The notes: generated by a model from the sequence alone, not told the origin. Shown: positions 8,791 to 16,838, numbered from the stretch's first letter. The stretch is DNA of 42,029 nucleotides from Plesiocystis pacifica SIR-1 (GCF_000170895.1 NZ_ABCS01000084.1:1-42029), one strand, 5' to 3'. A program made the numbers and translations.

Positions 8791-9600
8791 TCAGCGCCAC
8801 ATCAGCATGCGGGAGATGGGCGTGCGTCGACCTGCCCGGACGTGGCGGAGCCGGGCTCGGCGAAGATCCTGCATGGTCGGCCACGGGGGGTCTCGAAAAC
8901 GACGGGCGTGGTGGTCCTCGAGCACTTCGAGCAGCTCGAGGGGGTAGTCCAGAGGTGGGCGCGCCAGGGCGAACTCGCCCGTGAACCGCAATGGGTTCTC
9001 GCTCTCAGACTCGAGCTCGGCCTCGCAGCGCGGGTCGAGGCAAGGCACGAGCCGCAGCTCCCACAGCGCGGCCGGTCCCTCGGCCCCGCTCCCGCCTCGG
9101 GGCCAGGGGCCCACGGACTCGCGCACCCGCAAGACCACGCCGCTGAGTCGGTCGCGGACCCAGGTCGGCTCGCCGGGGAAGACCTCGAACAGGCCCGTGA
9201 CCGAGCAGGCCGCGGCGCGCAGCTCGGGCAGCCCGGCGAGCTGGGGGTGACCAGGGAGCTCGCCGTGGACCGCCCGCCAGGCCCAGCTGTCTCGGGCTCG
9301 CCCCGCCCGCGAGGCCACGGGGACGCCGAGGCTCGAGACGTCGCACAGCGCCCAGTCCATGCGCCCGACCGAGAGCAGCTCGAAGTCCTCGTCGTCGACG
9401 GCGAGCTTGCCGACCTCCTCGTCGAAGCGCTCGATGAGCGGCGCGAGGCGGGCCGGACCCGCGGGACCAGCCCCGCCGAACACGGCGGCGGCGAGGCGGT
9501 CGAGGCCCTCGCCGCCGGGCAAGCTGTGCTCGCGCTCGACCCGGGCGGGCACGTAGTCGAGGCTGCGCTCGCTGGGGAGGGTCCGCGCCCGCGCGGGCAC
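8791..9600 (-). CDS. Hypothetical protein between carA and the flotillin operon
   Basis: 269 aa from a GTG at 9600. I do not recognise the family. No signal peptide, membrane segment or metal-binding motif is visible; the protein is rich in Arg, Glu and Leu with a Trp-containing middle part and a very basic C-terminus (residues ~235-269, with HARRF, RRARLRHVRAGRR). The frame stays open upstream to the carA stop but offers no ATG or GTG there, so GTG 9600 is the only good start; no ribosome binding site is evident. It follows carA by 103 nt on the same strand and may be co-transcribed. Codon use matches its neighbours, which supports it being real. Confidence 0.65.
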   Translation of the reverse strand: MPARARTLPSERSLDYVPARVEREHSLPGGEGLDRLAAAVFGGAGPAGPARLAPLIERFDEEVGKLAVDDEDFELLSVGRMDWALCDVSSLGVPVASRAGRARDSWAWRAVHGELPGHPQLAGLPELRAAACSVTGLFEVFPGEPTWVRDRLSGVVLRVRESVGPWPRGGSGAEGPAALWELRLVPCLDPRCEAELESESENPLRFTGEFALARPPLDYPLELLEVLEDHHARRFRDPPWPTMQDLRRARLRHVRAGRRTPISRMLMWR

Positions 9601-9703
9601 GGCCGAGTCGGGAGCCCCGCCCTCGCTCGGGCCCTCGCCGACGCTCGAAGCAGGCGCGGAGGCAGGCGAGACGGGCTCTAAAAATTCGAGGCGGACGCGG
9701 TCC

Positions 9704-10900
9704 TTAGTCAGCGCTCGCCTCGCTCGGCGCTGGGCGACCGCGGAACTCGCGAATCTGCGCGGCGAAGCGCTGGAACAGCGCGTCCGAGTCGTGGGGGCCC
9801 GGGCTGGCCTCGGGGTGGTACTGCACCCCGAACACCGGCCGCCCCGTGAGCTCGAGGCCCGCGACGGTCTTGTCGAAGAGGTTGAGGTGAGTCAGCGCCG
9901 CGCCCTCGCCCAGGCTGTCCACGTCGACGGCGAAGCCGTGGTTTTGCGAGGTGATGGCGATGGAGCCGTCCCGCTCGTCCCGCACGGGGTGGTTGCCGCC
10001 GTGGTGGCCGAACTTGAGCTTGTAGGTCTGCCCGCCCAGGGCCAGGCACAGCAGCTGGTGGCCCAGGCAGATGCCGAAGATGGGCAGGTCCTTGGACCGA
10101 TCGTCGGCGACCAGCTCGCGCAGCTGGGCGATCACGGCCTCGACCGCCGCCGGGTCGCCGGGGCCGTTCGACAAGAACACGCCGTCGGGCTCCTCGGCGA
10201 GGACCTCGGCCACGGGGGTCGAGGCCGGGACGACGGTGGTCTCGATGCCCTGGTCGCGGAGCTTGCACAGGATGTTGCGCTTGATGCCGAAGTCGTAGGC
10301 GACCACGCGCAGGTCCGCGGGCGGGGGCTCGGCGCCCGACAGGCCCTCGGCGCTCGGGGCCCGCCAGCTCGACTCGGTCCAGGTGTAGCGCGCTTTCGTG
10401 GTCACCCCGTCGACGAGGTTGCGCCCGGCCATGGAGGGGGCCGCCGCGGCCTGCTCGCGCAGGGCGTCGACGTCCTCGATCTCCGTGCTGATGACGGCCA
10501 TCTGGGCCCCGTGCTCGCGCAGGTGTCGGGTCAGCGCGCGGGTGTCGACCTCGGCGATGCCCAGCACCCCCCGGCGAGCCAGGTACTCGCCCAAGCTGGC
10601 CTCGGACCGGTAGTTCGAGACCACCGGCGAGAGCGAGCGAATCACCAACCCGACGGCCGCGGCTTTGTCCGACTCGTCGTCGCGGGCGTTGGTCCCGACG
10701 TTGCCGACCTCGGCCGCGGTCAGGCAGACGATCTGACCGGCGTAGGAGGGGTCGCTGACGATCTCCTGGTAGCCGTAGAGGGCGGTGTTGAACACGACCT
10801 CGCCGACGACCGTGCCGCGAGCACCGAAGCCTTGGCCTCGGAACACGCGGCCGTCAGCGAGCACGAGCAGGGCAGGTCCGTGGTAGCGCGGGTCGACCAT
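9704..10900 (-). CDS. carA: Carbamoyl-phosphate synthase small (glutaminase) subunit
   Basis: 398 aa from the ATG at 10900. It hydrolyses glutamine and passes ammonia to the large subunit CarB, making carbamoyl phosphate for arginine and pyrimidine synthesis in the cytoplasm. The N-terminal CPS small domain starts LLVLADGRVFRGQGFG and includes NTALYGYQEIVSDPSYAGQ. The class I glutamine amidotransferase domain has the triad Cys278 (GICLGHQLL), His362 and Glu364 (QYHPEASPGPHD). An upstream TTG at 10951 would add 17 residues with no family similarity, so I prefer ATG 10900, which also has a TATCGG box 7 nt before it. carB is not in the window. It is divergent from the CinA-like gene, 160 nt away. 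Confidence 0.97.
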   Translation of the reverse strand: MVDPRYHGPALLVLADGRVFRGQGFGARGTVVGEVVFNTALYGYQEIVSDPSYAGQIVCLTAAEVGNVGTNARDDESDKAAAVGLVIRSLSPVVSNYRSEASLGEYLARRGVLGIAEVDTRALTRHLREHGAQMAVISTEIEDVDALREQAAAAPSMAGRNLVDGVTTKARYTWTESSWRAPSAEGLSGAEPPPADLRVVAYDFGIKRNILCKLRDQGIETTVVPASTPVAEVLAEEPDGVFLSNGPGDPAAVEAVIAQLRELVADDRSKDLPIFGICLGHQLLCLALGGQTYKLKFGHHGGNHPVRDERDGSIAITSQNHGFAVDVDSLGEGAALTHLNLFDKTVAGLELTGRPVFGVQYHPEASPGPHDSDALFQRFAAQIREFRGRPAPSEASAD

Positions 10901-10907
10901 CGGTCGG

Positions 10908-10913
10908 CCGATA
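10908..10913 (-). promoter_or_regulatory. Candidate -10 element for a leaderless carA transcript
   Basis: TATCGG on the minus strand ends 7 nt before the carA ATG. The sixth base is G rather than the usual T, so it is the weakest of this set, but its spacing equals that seen before the CinA-like, lipoprotein and PilT-like genes. No good -35 box is visible. Confidence 0.35.
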
Positions 10914-11047
10914 CCACATTCTCGGAGGTGGGGGGATGGCTGGCGAGCCAACCCTCACGTTCAGATCTCGCGGGGCCCAGCCCGCCAGGGCGAGCAGGTC
11001 GCGCCCGTTGCGCCCCGCTTCCTCCGCCTTCGACCCTGGCGCCGCGC

Positions 11048-11053
11048 TACCAT
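11048..11053 (+). promoter_or_regulatory. Candidate -10 element before the CinA-like gene
   Basis: TACCAT lies exactly 7 nt before the ATG at 11061. There is no ribosome binding site in the remaining space, so transcription would start at or next to the start codon. A convincing -35 hexamer is missing. Confidence 0.5.
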
Positions 11054-11060
11054 CCCGGCG

Positions 11061-11897
11061 ATGTCCGCACCGGAGCGCGCCGACGAACGACCCACCGCCG
11101 CGGTCCTGCTCATCGGCAACGAGCTCCTATCGGGCAAGATCCGCGACGAGAACGGGTGGTTCCTGAGCCAGCTGTGTCGACGACGCGGCATGGAGCTGCG
11201 CGAGATCGCCGTGGTCCCCGACGAGCTCGACACCATCGGCGAGGCCCTCCTGCGCCTGCTCGCCCTGGTCCCCACGGTGTTCACCTCGGGCGGCGTCGGG
11301 CCCACGCACGACGACGTGACCCTCGAGGCGATCGCCCGGGCGACCCGGCGCGCGCTCGTCCGCAACGCCGAGATGGAGGCCATCTTGCGCAAGCACTACA
11401 AGGGCCGGTCGACGGAGGCCGCCATGGCCATGGCCGACATCCCCGAGGGCACCGAGCTCCGCGCCCTCCCGGGCTGGCCGGTGATGCGCCTCGACATCGC
11501 CGAGGGCGAGATCTTGGGGGAGCGGGCGCCCCAGGCCCACGACGCGCGCATCTACATCTTGCCCGGCATCCCGCCCCTGCTGCGCGCGAAGGTCGAGGCC
11601 CTCGAGGCCCTCGAGGACGAGCTCCCGGCGCGCCGTGACTGGAGCCTCGTCGAGCTCCACACCAGCTTCGAAGAGAGCGCCCTGGCCCCCATGCTCGACG
11701 CCGTCGTCGCCGAGTTCCCGGACATCGAGATCGGCTCCTACCCCCAGTGGATCCCCGACGGGAGCGGGCAGCTGCGCGTCCGGGTCAAGCTCACCTTCGA
11801 GGGCGCCGAGGCGGCCCGGGCCGAGGCCGCCCGCAAGGCCGTGGTCGCCCAGCTCGGCCCCGAGCACCTGATCTTGCCGGCGACGGACCCGGCCTGA
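11061..11897 (+). CDS. CinA/MoaB-like molybdopterin-binding-fold protein
   Basis: 278 aa. Residues ~13-180 form a MoCF-biosynth (MoaB/MogA/CinA N-terminal) domain: VLLIGNELLSGKIRDEN at the start and the signature TSGGVGPTHDDVT near residue 75. The domain is found in molybdenum cofactor enzymes, in CinA (ADP-ribose/NMN metabolism) and in FAD synthase-type proteins. The C-terminal ~100 residues are alpha/beta but do not look like the CinA nicotinamide deamidase domain, so this is the short, single-enzyme form and its substrate is open. It starts a plus-strand run and is divergent from carA. A hairpin follows three bases after the stop. Confidence 0.87.
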   Translation: MSAPERADERPTAAVLLIGNELLSGKIRDENGWFLSQLCRRRGMELREIAVVPDELDTIGEALLRLLALVPTVFTSGGVGPTHDDVTLEAIARATRRALVRNAEMEAILRKHYKGRSTEAAMAMADIPEGTELRALPGWPVMRLDIAEGEILGERAPQAHDARIYILPGIPPLLRAKVEALEALEDELPARRDWSLVELHTSFEESALAPMLDAVVAEFPDIEIGSYPQWIPDGSGQLRVRVKLTFEGAEAARAEAARKAVVAQLGPEHLILPATDPA

Positions 11898-11899
11898 GC

Positions 11900-11914
11900 C
11901 CGCCGAATCGGCGG
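11900..11914 (+). terminator. Hairpin just after the CinA-like gene
   Basis: CCGCCG and CGGCGG flank an AAT loop (the arms with flanks span 11900-11914), starting 3 nt after the stop codon. The following sequence has only a short ACTTTGCT stretch, so it is at best a weak intrinsic terminator. Confidence 0.4.
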
Positions 11915-11963
11915 CGAGTGACTTTGCTCCCCCCGCCCTCGCAGTGGGGCGCGGGCACCGTGT

Positions 11964-11969
11964 TACCTT
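11964..11969 (+). promoter_or_regulatory. Candidate -10 element before the small lipoprotein gene
   Basis: TACCTT lies exactly 7 nt before the ATG at 11977, matching the spacing before the neighbouring CinA-like gene. No ribosome binding site is present. Confidence 0.5.
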
Positions 11970-11976
11970 CGCGCCC

Positions 11977-12486
11977 ATGCGCGCGACCCCTTCTCTGGTA
12001 CTGGCCGCACCCCTGCTCGCGGCCCTCGCCCTCACGGGTGCCTGCGACGACAAGAAGACCGACTTGCTCGCGCCCCCCGCGGACTACGACCCGGTCGCGA
12101 CCGAGGGCCTGACCCTCAACAAGGCCGGCGTCGATGCCCTGACCCTGACCGAGGGCGACGCGCGCGACGCTCACATCGAGGGGCTCAAGGCCGAAGGCAA
12201 GTTCAAGGGCCAGGCCATGTGCAAGGGCGGCTCGGGCACGGGCGACATGGAGGACTCGAAGTTCGGTGAGTACAAGCTCACTTGCGACGCCGGTGCGATC
12301 TGGCTCGACGTCGAGCTCAAGTACTACCTGTACACGACCCAGGCCCTCGGCCGCCCCCTCAAGGGCGGCGCCTACGTCGAGTTCGACGGCACCCTGGTCG
12401 AGTTCGACTTCCAAGACGGCTCGAAGCCGCGCAGCATGACCGCCACCGTGTCCGTCGGCGAGTCGATCAAACGCCTGCAAAAATAG
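11977..12486 (+). CDS. Small putative lipoprotein
   Basis: 169 aa from ATG 11977. A basic start, a hydrophobic stretch and the lipobox LTGAC (Cys about residue 23) predict lipid attachment; the mature protein then begins CDDKK, with acidic residues that often accompany inner-membrane retention in Gram-negatives, though the rule is not proven for this group. The remaining ~145 residues are acidic, with two further cysteines (AMCKGG and LTCDAG) that may form a disulfide and several aromatic beta-strand-like segments (ELKYYLYTT, YVEFDGTLVEFDF). I do not recognise the family. An upstream GTG-type start at 11944 would spoil the signal peptide. Confidence 0.8.
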   Translation: MRATPSLVLAAPLLAALALTGACDDKKTDLLAPPADYDPVATEGLTLNKAGVDALTLTEGDARDAHIEGLKAEGKFKGQAMCKGGSGTGDMEDSKFGEYKLTCDAGAIWLDVELKYYLYTTQALGRPLKGGAYVEFDGTLVEFDFQDGSKPRSMTATVSVGESIKRLQK

Positions 12487-12503
12487 AGGGCTCCACGGGC
12501 TGC

Positions 12504-12531
12504 GCGCAGGTGCAGTTTTCCAGACCTGCGC
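12504..12531 (+). terminator. Hairpin between the lipoprotein and TerC-like genes
   Basis: GCGCAGGT (12504-12511) and ACCTGCGC (12524-12531) are perfect complements around a 12-nt loop containing four T. It begins 18 nt after the lipoprotein stop. No T-run follows, so termination is uncertain. Confidence 0.45.
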
Positions 12532-12552
12532 TAGCCTGTTGCTCGGACCCCC

Positions 12553-12575
12553 GCGAGCGCTCGCGCTGCGCTCGC
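12553..12575 (+). promoter_or_regulatory. Palindromic element in the leader of the TerC-like gene
   Basis: GCGAGCGCTCGC (12553-12564) is a perfect palindrome, and GCGAGCG (12553-12559) can also pair with CGCTCGC (12569-12575). The two pairings exclude each other. It lies 38-60 nt before the TTG start. TerC-family genes are often controlled in the leader by metals or pH, but no known riboswitch consensus is visible here. Confidence 0.35.
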
Positions 12576-12612
12576 CTCGCCACGACCCTCACCACGAGAC
12601 ACGAGCCGAGAT

Positions 12613-13617
12613 TTGGGAATCGAGAGCGTTGGATCCCCGTGGCTCTGGGCCGGCTTCCTCGTCGCCGTGCTCTTCATGCTCGCGCTGGATCTGGGCGTCT
12701 TCCACCGGGAGTCGCAGCGGGTCACCGCGCGTGAGGCCCTGATCTGGTCCGTCGTCTGGGTCAGCCTCTCGCTGGTCTTCAACGCCTTCGTGTGGTGGCA
12801 ATTCGGCCGTGAACCGGCGCTCGAGTGGCTCTCGGCCTACGTCATCGAGAAGTCGCTGAGCGTCGACAACATCTTCGTGTTCATCGTCATCTTCCGCTAC
12901 ATGAAGGTGCCGAGGAACTACCTCCACCGGATCCTGTTCGCGGGCATCCTCGGCGCGTTGATCCTTCGGGCGCTGTTCATCCTCGTCGGCCTCGGGCTGA
13001 TCGAGATGTTCACCTGGTCGCTGTACCTGTTCGGCGGCTTTTTGATCTACACCGGCCTCAAGCTGCTGATCGCTGGCGACGACGACCCCGACGAGGAGGC
13101 CGGCGACTCCTGGGTCAAGCGCAAGGCCGAGCAGTGGCTGCGGGTGACCCGGGACTTCGAGGGCCCGGTGTTCTTCGTCAAGAACGAGGGCAAGTGGTTC
13201 GTGACCACGCTCTTCGTCGTGCTGTTGATGGTCGAGACCGCCGACGTCATCTTCGCCCTCGACTCCATCCCCGCCATCTTCGGCATCTCCCGCGACCCCT
13301 TCATCGTGTTCACGAGCAACGTGTGCGCGGTCCTGGGGCTGCGGGCGATGTTCTTCCTGCTCGAAAACGTCATCGACCGCTTCCACTACCTGCCCTACGG
13401 CCTGGGCGTGGTGCTGGCCTTCATCGGCGTGAAGATGGTGCTCGCCGAGGGCATCGGCGGCGCGGGGCCCTACGCCCTGGGCGTCGCCGAGGCCCCCTGG
13501 CTCGAGCCCATCCACGTGCCCATCAACCTGTCCCTCGGGATCGTCGGCTCGGTGCTCGTGCTCTCGGTGCTCGCCAGCTTGCTGCTGCCCGCACCGGCCG
13601 TCAGCGAAGAAGGCTGA
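12613..13617 (+). CDS. TerC/Alx-family integral membrane protein
   Basis: 334 aa with about seven to nine hydrophobic segments. It matches the TerC/Alx family (linked to tellurite resistance and, in studied members, manganese export): the acidic membrane motif LALDLGVFHR near residue 24, EKSLSVDNIFVFIVIFRYM near 78, VETADVIFALDSIPAIFGISRDPFIVFTSN near 210 and a C-terminal LPYGLGVVLAFIGVKM. The charged loop at ~155-175 (DDDPDEEAGDSWVKRK) separates the two halves. The only usable start is TTG at 12613; no ATG is available upstream and no ribosome binding site is seen. No ter operon partners lie beside it, so transport of metal ions is more likely than tellurite defence. Confidence 0.9.
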   Translation: MGIESVGSPWLWAGFLVAVLFMLALDLGVFHRESQRVTAREALIWSVVWVSLSLVFNAFVWWQFGREPALEWLSAYVIEKSLSVDNIFVFIVIFRYMKVPRNYLHRILFAGILGALILRALFILVGLGLIEMFTWSLYLFGGFLIYTGLKLLIAGDDDPDEEAGDSWVKRKAEQWLRVTRDFEGPVFFVKNEGKWFVTTLFVVLLMVETADVIFALDSIPAIFGISRDPFIVFTSNVCAVLGLRAMFFLLENVIDRFHYLPYGLGVVLAFIGVKMVLAEGIGGAGPYALGVAEAPWLEPIHVPINLSLGIVGSVLVLSVLASLLLPAPAVSEEG

Positions 13618-13646
13618 GCCCCTCCCCAACCCCGCGGGAGGCGCGG

Positions 13647-13652
13647 TATGCT
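13647..13652 (+). promoter_or_regulatory. Candidate -10 element that decides the PilT-like start
   Basis: TATGCT ends exactly 7 nt before the GTG at 13660. It overlaps a competing ATG at 13648, which itself has GGGAGG (13636-13641) 6 nt upstream. The protein alignment to the next gene favours GTG 13660. Confidence 0.45.
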
Positions 13653-13659
13653 CGCGGCC

Positions 13660-15735
13660 GTGGCTGATCTCGATCGCTACCTGCGGTACCTCCAACGCGG
13701 CGACGTCGAAGAGCTCGTGCTGCAGACCGGCAAGGTCGCGGCGCTGAAGCTGAGCGCGGGCAAGCTCCACCCCCTGACCAAGACGCCGCTGGCGGCGGGT
13801 CACATCGTCGCCTTGCTCAACGGCGCCGACTTGCGCGAGCTCTTGCCCAGCTCCGACACCCCTGGCGAGCCCCAGGCCGTCGAAGTCGAGGGCCGGGCCT
13901 ACACCTGCCGCGTCGCCCGCCGTGGCAACCAACTCCAGCTGCGCTTCTCGGCGGGGAGCGCTGGCGCGGCGGCTCCAAAGCCAAAGCCAAAGCCAAAGCC
14001 AACTCCGGCCCCGCCGCCCCAGCGCGCGCCGGCCACCCTCACCCCGGCCGTCGAGGGGGGACCGCAGCCTCGGGTCGCCCGGCCCAAGACTGGCCCGCGG
14101 GACATCGAGCTCGACGCCGACGACGGCATCAGCATCGGCCTGGCCCTCGACGATGCGGGCGCCCAGCCCAAGCCGAGCCCGCCCCCGGCCCCCTCCCCCG
14201 CCAGCGCGGCCATCGACTTCGAGCTCGACACCGAAGGGCCGTCCATCGGCCTGGCCCTCGACGACGGCGCGGGCGCGCCTGCGGGTGGCGACGACGATCT
14301 GCTCGCCACCCCGCCCCTGGCCAGCCCCTCCAGCCCGGCGCCTCCCGGCGCCGTGCCCATCCCCGGCGTCTCGCCCGGGCACTCCCCGGGCCATGGGGGA
14401 CCCCCGCCGCGCTCGGCCTCCGCGGGCTCGAAGCGCTTCCTCAGCCGCCCCGCCAAGTGCACCTGGGCCCGCGGCACGCCCGAGGCGCGCATGCTCGCCA
14501 TGCTCACCGAGGCCCGCGAGTCCGGGGCCAGCGACATCCACCTCGTCGGCGATCAGCCCGCCCGCTTTCGCCGCCTCGGCTCCCTGAGCCCCGTCGGCCC
14601 GGCCATCGCCAAGCGCGACGTCGAGCCCATGCTCATGCCGCTCATGCGCCAGGCCGGCGACACCCTCACCAAGCAGCTCGAGGACATCGGCTACGCCGAC
14701 TTCTCCATCCAGTTCGCCAGCACCGGGCGCATGCGGGTCAACTTCGCCAAGGGCCGCACCGGCCTCAAGGGCTGCTTCCGCGTCATCATCGACACGCCGC
14801 CGACGCTCACGGAGCTCGGCCTGCCCAAGGAGCTGGGCAAGGTCGCCGAGTACCACCAGGGCCTGGCCATCGTCTCCGGCCCCAGCGGCCAGGGCAAGAC
14901 CACGACCATGGCGGCCCTCGTCGACCTGGTCAACCGCAACAAGCCCGACCACATCATCACCGTCGAGGACCCCATCGAGGTCGTCCACCCGATCCGCCGC
15001 TCGGTCATCAGCCAGCGCCAGGTCGGCCTGCACACCGCGAGCTTCCACCGCGCCCTCAAGGCCGCCCTGCGCGAGGACCCCGACGTCATCGTCATCGGCG
15101 AGCTGCGCGACCGCGAGACCGTCGAGATGGCCCTGCAGGCCGCCGAGACCGGCCACCTCGTGATCGCCTCGATGAGCACGCCCTCGGGCGCCAAGACCAT
15201 CGACCGGCTCATCGACATGTTCCCCCCCGACGACCAGAGCCAGGTCCGCTCGACCCTCGCCGGCGCCCTCAAGATCGTCGTGTCCCAGCGCCTCGTGCCC
15301 GCCGCCGACGGCACCCGCATGGTCGCCGCCGCCGAGCTGATCACCGGCAACATCCCGCTGTGGAGCCTGATCCGCGAGAACAAGCTCTACCAGCTCCCCA
15401 GCCTGCTCCAGCGCGGGCGCAACTACGGGATGATCCGGGTCGAGGACTCGCTCAACGAGCTGCTCGCCCAGGGCGTGATCACCGAAGCGATGGCCAAGCA
15501 CTACGCCGACGACCCGCGCTCGGTCGGGACCAAGGGCGCGAGCACGAGCCAGGCCCCGGCCCAGCCCAAGCCCGGGCTGATGGGCGGCCTCGGGGGCGCC
15601 AAGAAGCCCCCGCCCACCGGCGGTCCGCCCGGCGGCTCCGCGGGGAACAGCGCGAGCCAGCAGGCCTCCGACCTCGGCAAGGCCGCCTTTGGGGCCATGC
15701 GCAACATGTTCGGGCGCAAGAAAGGCGACGACTGA
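13660..15735 (+). CDS. PilT-like secretion ATPase with extended N-terminus and altered His box
   Basis: 691 aa. C-terminal half (about 280-620): PilT/VirB11-type ATPase with an N-terminal ASDIHLVGDQPARFRRLG segment, Walker A GPSGQGKT (407-414), Asp box VEDPIEVVHP and Walker B DVIVIGELRD (from 475). PilT drives type IV pilus retraction at the inner membrane. The canonical His box GTLHTNS is ASMSTPS here, with Ser506 in place of His. Residues 1-~95 are a second, degenerate copy of the PilT N-terminal domain; MADLDRYLRYL aligns from residue 1 with MPALDQYFELM of the next gene, which is why I use GTG 13660 rather than ATG 13648. Between them is a Pro/Ala-rich linker with two copies of an acidic motif (SIGLALDD). 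The stop overlaps the next start (TGATG). A regulatory or adaptor role is inferred. Confidence 0.88.
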   Translation: MADLDRYLRYLQRGDVEELVLQTGKVAALKLSAGKLHPLTKTPLAAGHIVALLNGADLRELLPSSDTPGEPQAVEVEGRAYTCRVARRGNQLQLRFSAGSAGAAAPKPKPKPKPTPAPPPQRAPATLTPAVEGGPQPRVARPKTGPRDIELDADDGISIGLALDDAGAQPKPSPPPAPSPASAAIDFELDTEGPSIGLALDDGAGAPAGGDDDLLATPPLASPSSPAPPGAVPIPGVSPGHSPGHGGPPPRSASAGSKRFLSRPAKCTWARGTPEARMLAMLTEARESGASDIHLVGDQPARFRRLGSLSPVGPAIAKRDVEPMLMPLMRQAGDTLTKQLEDIGYADFSIQFASTGRMRVNFAKGRTGLKGCFRVIIDTPPTLTELGLPKELGKVAEYHQGLAIVSGPSGQGKTTTMAALVDLVNRNKPDHIITVEDPIEVVHPIRRSVISQRQVGLHTASFHRALKAALREDPDVIVIGELRDRETVEMALQAAETGHLVIASMSTPSGAKTIDRLIDMFPPDDQSQVRSTLAGALKIVVSQRLVPAADGTRMVAAAELITGNIPLWSLIRENKLYQLPSLLQRGRNYGMIRVEDSLNELLAQGVITEAMAKHYADDPRSVGTKGASTSQAPAQPKPGLMGGLGGAKKPPPTGGPPGGSAGNSASQQASDLGKAAFGAMRNMFGRKKGDD
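14134..14277 (+). repeat. Duplicated acidic SIGLALDD motif in the PilT-like linker
   Basis: The motif IELD...SIGLALDDAG (about 14104-14150) recurs as FELD...SIGLALDDGAG (about 14218-14277). The DNA repeat CATCGGCCTGGCCCTCGACG is exact in both copies. The surrounding linker is Pro/Ala-rich and probably disordered, so the two motifs may be docking sites for a partner. Confidence 0.7.
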
Positions 15736-16838
15736 TGCCGGCCCTCGACCAGTACTTCGAGCTCATGCTGTCCGAGAAGGCCTCGGACCTGCACCTGTCC
15801 GTCGGCTACCCGCCCATGCTCCGGCTCAAGGGCGACCTCGTCCCCCACGGCAAGATCCCCGTCGATGAAAAGCGCATGCGCGCCCTGCTCGACGAGCTGA
15901 TCGTCGACGACGAGACCCGAGCGGCCTTTCACCGCGAGCGCGACCTCGACTTCGCCTACTCCCTGCCCGACGGCAAGGGCGGCTTCAAGGCCCGCTTTCG
16001 CTGCAACTACCTCTACAAGCACACCGGCCCCGGGGCGGTGTTCCGGACCATCCCCTCGAAGATCCTCAGCGCCGAGGAGCTCGGCCTGCCCGCGCAGATC
16101 ATCGAGCTCGCCAAGCGCCGCTCGGGGCTGTTCATGGTCACCGGACCCACGGGCTCGGGCAAGTCGACGACCCTCGCGGCGATGCTCTCGTGGATCAACC
16201 ACAACCGCGAGGGCCACATCCTGACCATCGAGGACCCGGTCGAGTTCGTGCACCAGCCGGCGCGCTGCCTGATCACCCACCGCGAGGTCGGCATCGACGT
16301 GCCCAGCTTCGCCGACGCGATCCGCTCGGCGGGGCGCGAGAACGCCGACGTCATCCTCGTCGGCGAGCTCCGGGGACCCGAGACCATGCGCCTGGCCCTG
16401 CAGCTCGCCAGCTACGGCGTGCAGATCTTCGCCACGGTCCACACCAACTCCGCGGCGGCGACCATCGACCGCTTCATCAACGTGTTCCCCGCGGGGCAGC
16501 AGCCGGCGATCCGCGGCATGCTCGGCGAGTCCCTGGGCGGCATCATCGCCCAGCAGCTGCTCAAGCGCGCCGACGGCAGCGGGCGCATCGCCGCCCACGA
16601 GATCCTCATCGGCAACACCGCGGTCTCGACCTGCATCCGGGAGAACCGCACCTCGATGATCAACAGCTTGATCCAGTCGAGCGCCCGCGAGGGCATGCAG
16701 GGCATGGACGCGACCCTCGACACCCTCGTGCGCGAGGGCAAGATCACCGCTCAGGACGCGCTCGACAAGGCGCTGGACAAGAACAGCTTCGCCAAGCAGC
16801 CGCACATCCAGAGCCAGCTCGACATGCCGATCGAATAG
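15735..16838 (+). CDS. PilT-type pilus retraction ATPase paralogue
   Basis: 367 aa, the usual PilT length. N-terminal domain starts MPALDQYFELM and includes KASDLHLSVGYPPMLRLKG. The RecA-like core has Walker A GPTGSGKS (137-144), Asp box IEDPVEFVH, Walker B DVILVGELRGPETM and an intact His box ATVHTNSA with His236. The family forms hexamers that power type IV pilus disassembly and twitching. Departures from typical PilT are GELRG for GEMRD and ASYGVQIF for AETGHLVF, so it may be a PilT2/PilU-like paralogue. The start ATG shares its A with the TGA of the preceding PilT-like gene, which argues for translational coupling and joint assembly. No other pilus genes are in the window. Confidence 0.92.
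   Translation: MPALDQYFELMLSEKASDLHLSVGYPPMLRLKGDLVPHGKIPVDEKRMRALLDELIVDDETRAAFHRERDLDFAYSLPDGKGGFKARFRCNYLYKHTGPGAVFRTIPSKILSAEELGLPAQIIELAKRRSGLFMVTGPTGSGKSTTLAAMLSWINHNREGHILTIEDPVEFVHQPARCLITHREVGIDVPSFADAIRSAGRENADVILVGELRGPETMRLALQLASYGVQIFATVHTNSAAATIDRFINVFPAGQQPAIRGMLGESLGGIIAQQLLKRADGSGRIAAHEILIGNTAVSTCIRENRTSMINSLIQSSAREGMQGMDATLDTLVREGKITAQDALDKALDKNSFAKQPHIQSQLDMPIE

Noticed and set aside
12487..12612. yybP-ykoY manganese riboswitch before the TerC-family gene
   Set aside because: The conserved core of that riboswitch class is not present; only generic hairpins are visible.
12589..15501. 970-residue minus-strand frame across the TerC and PilT-like genes
   Set aside because: Covers two well-supported genes and the spacer between; composition is that of an antisense shadow.
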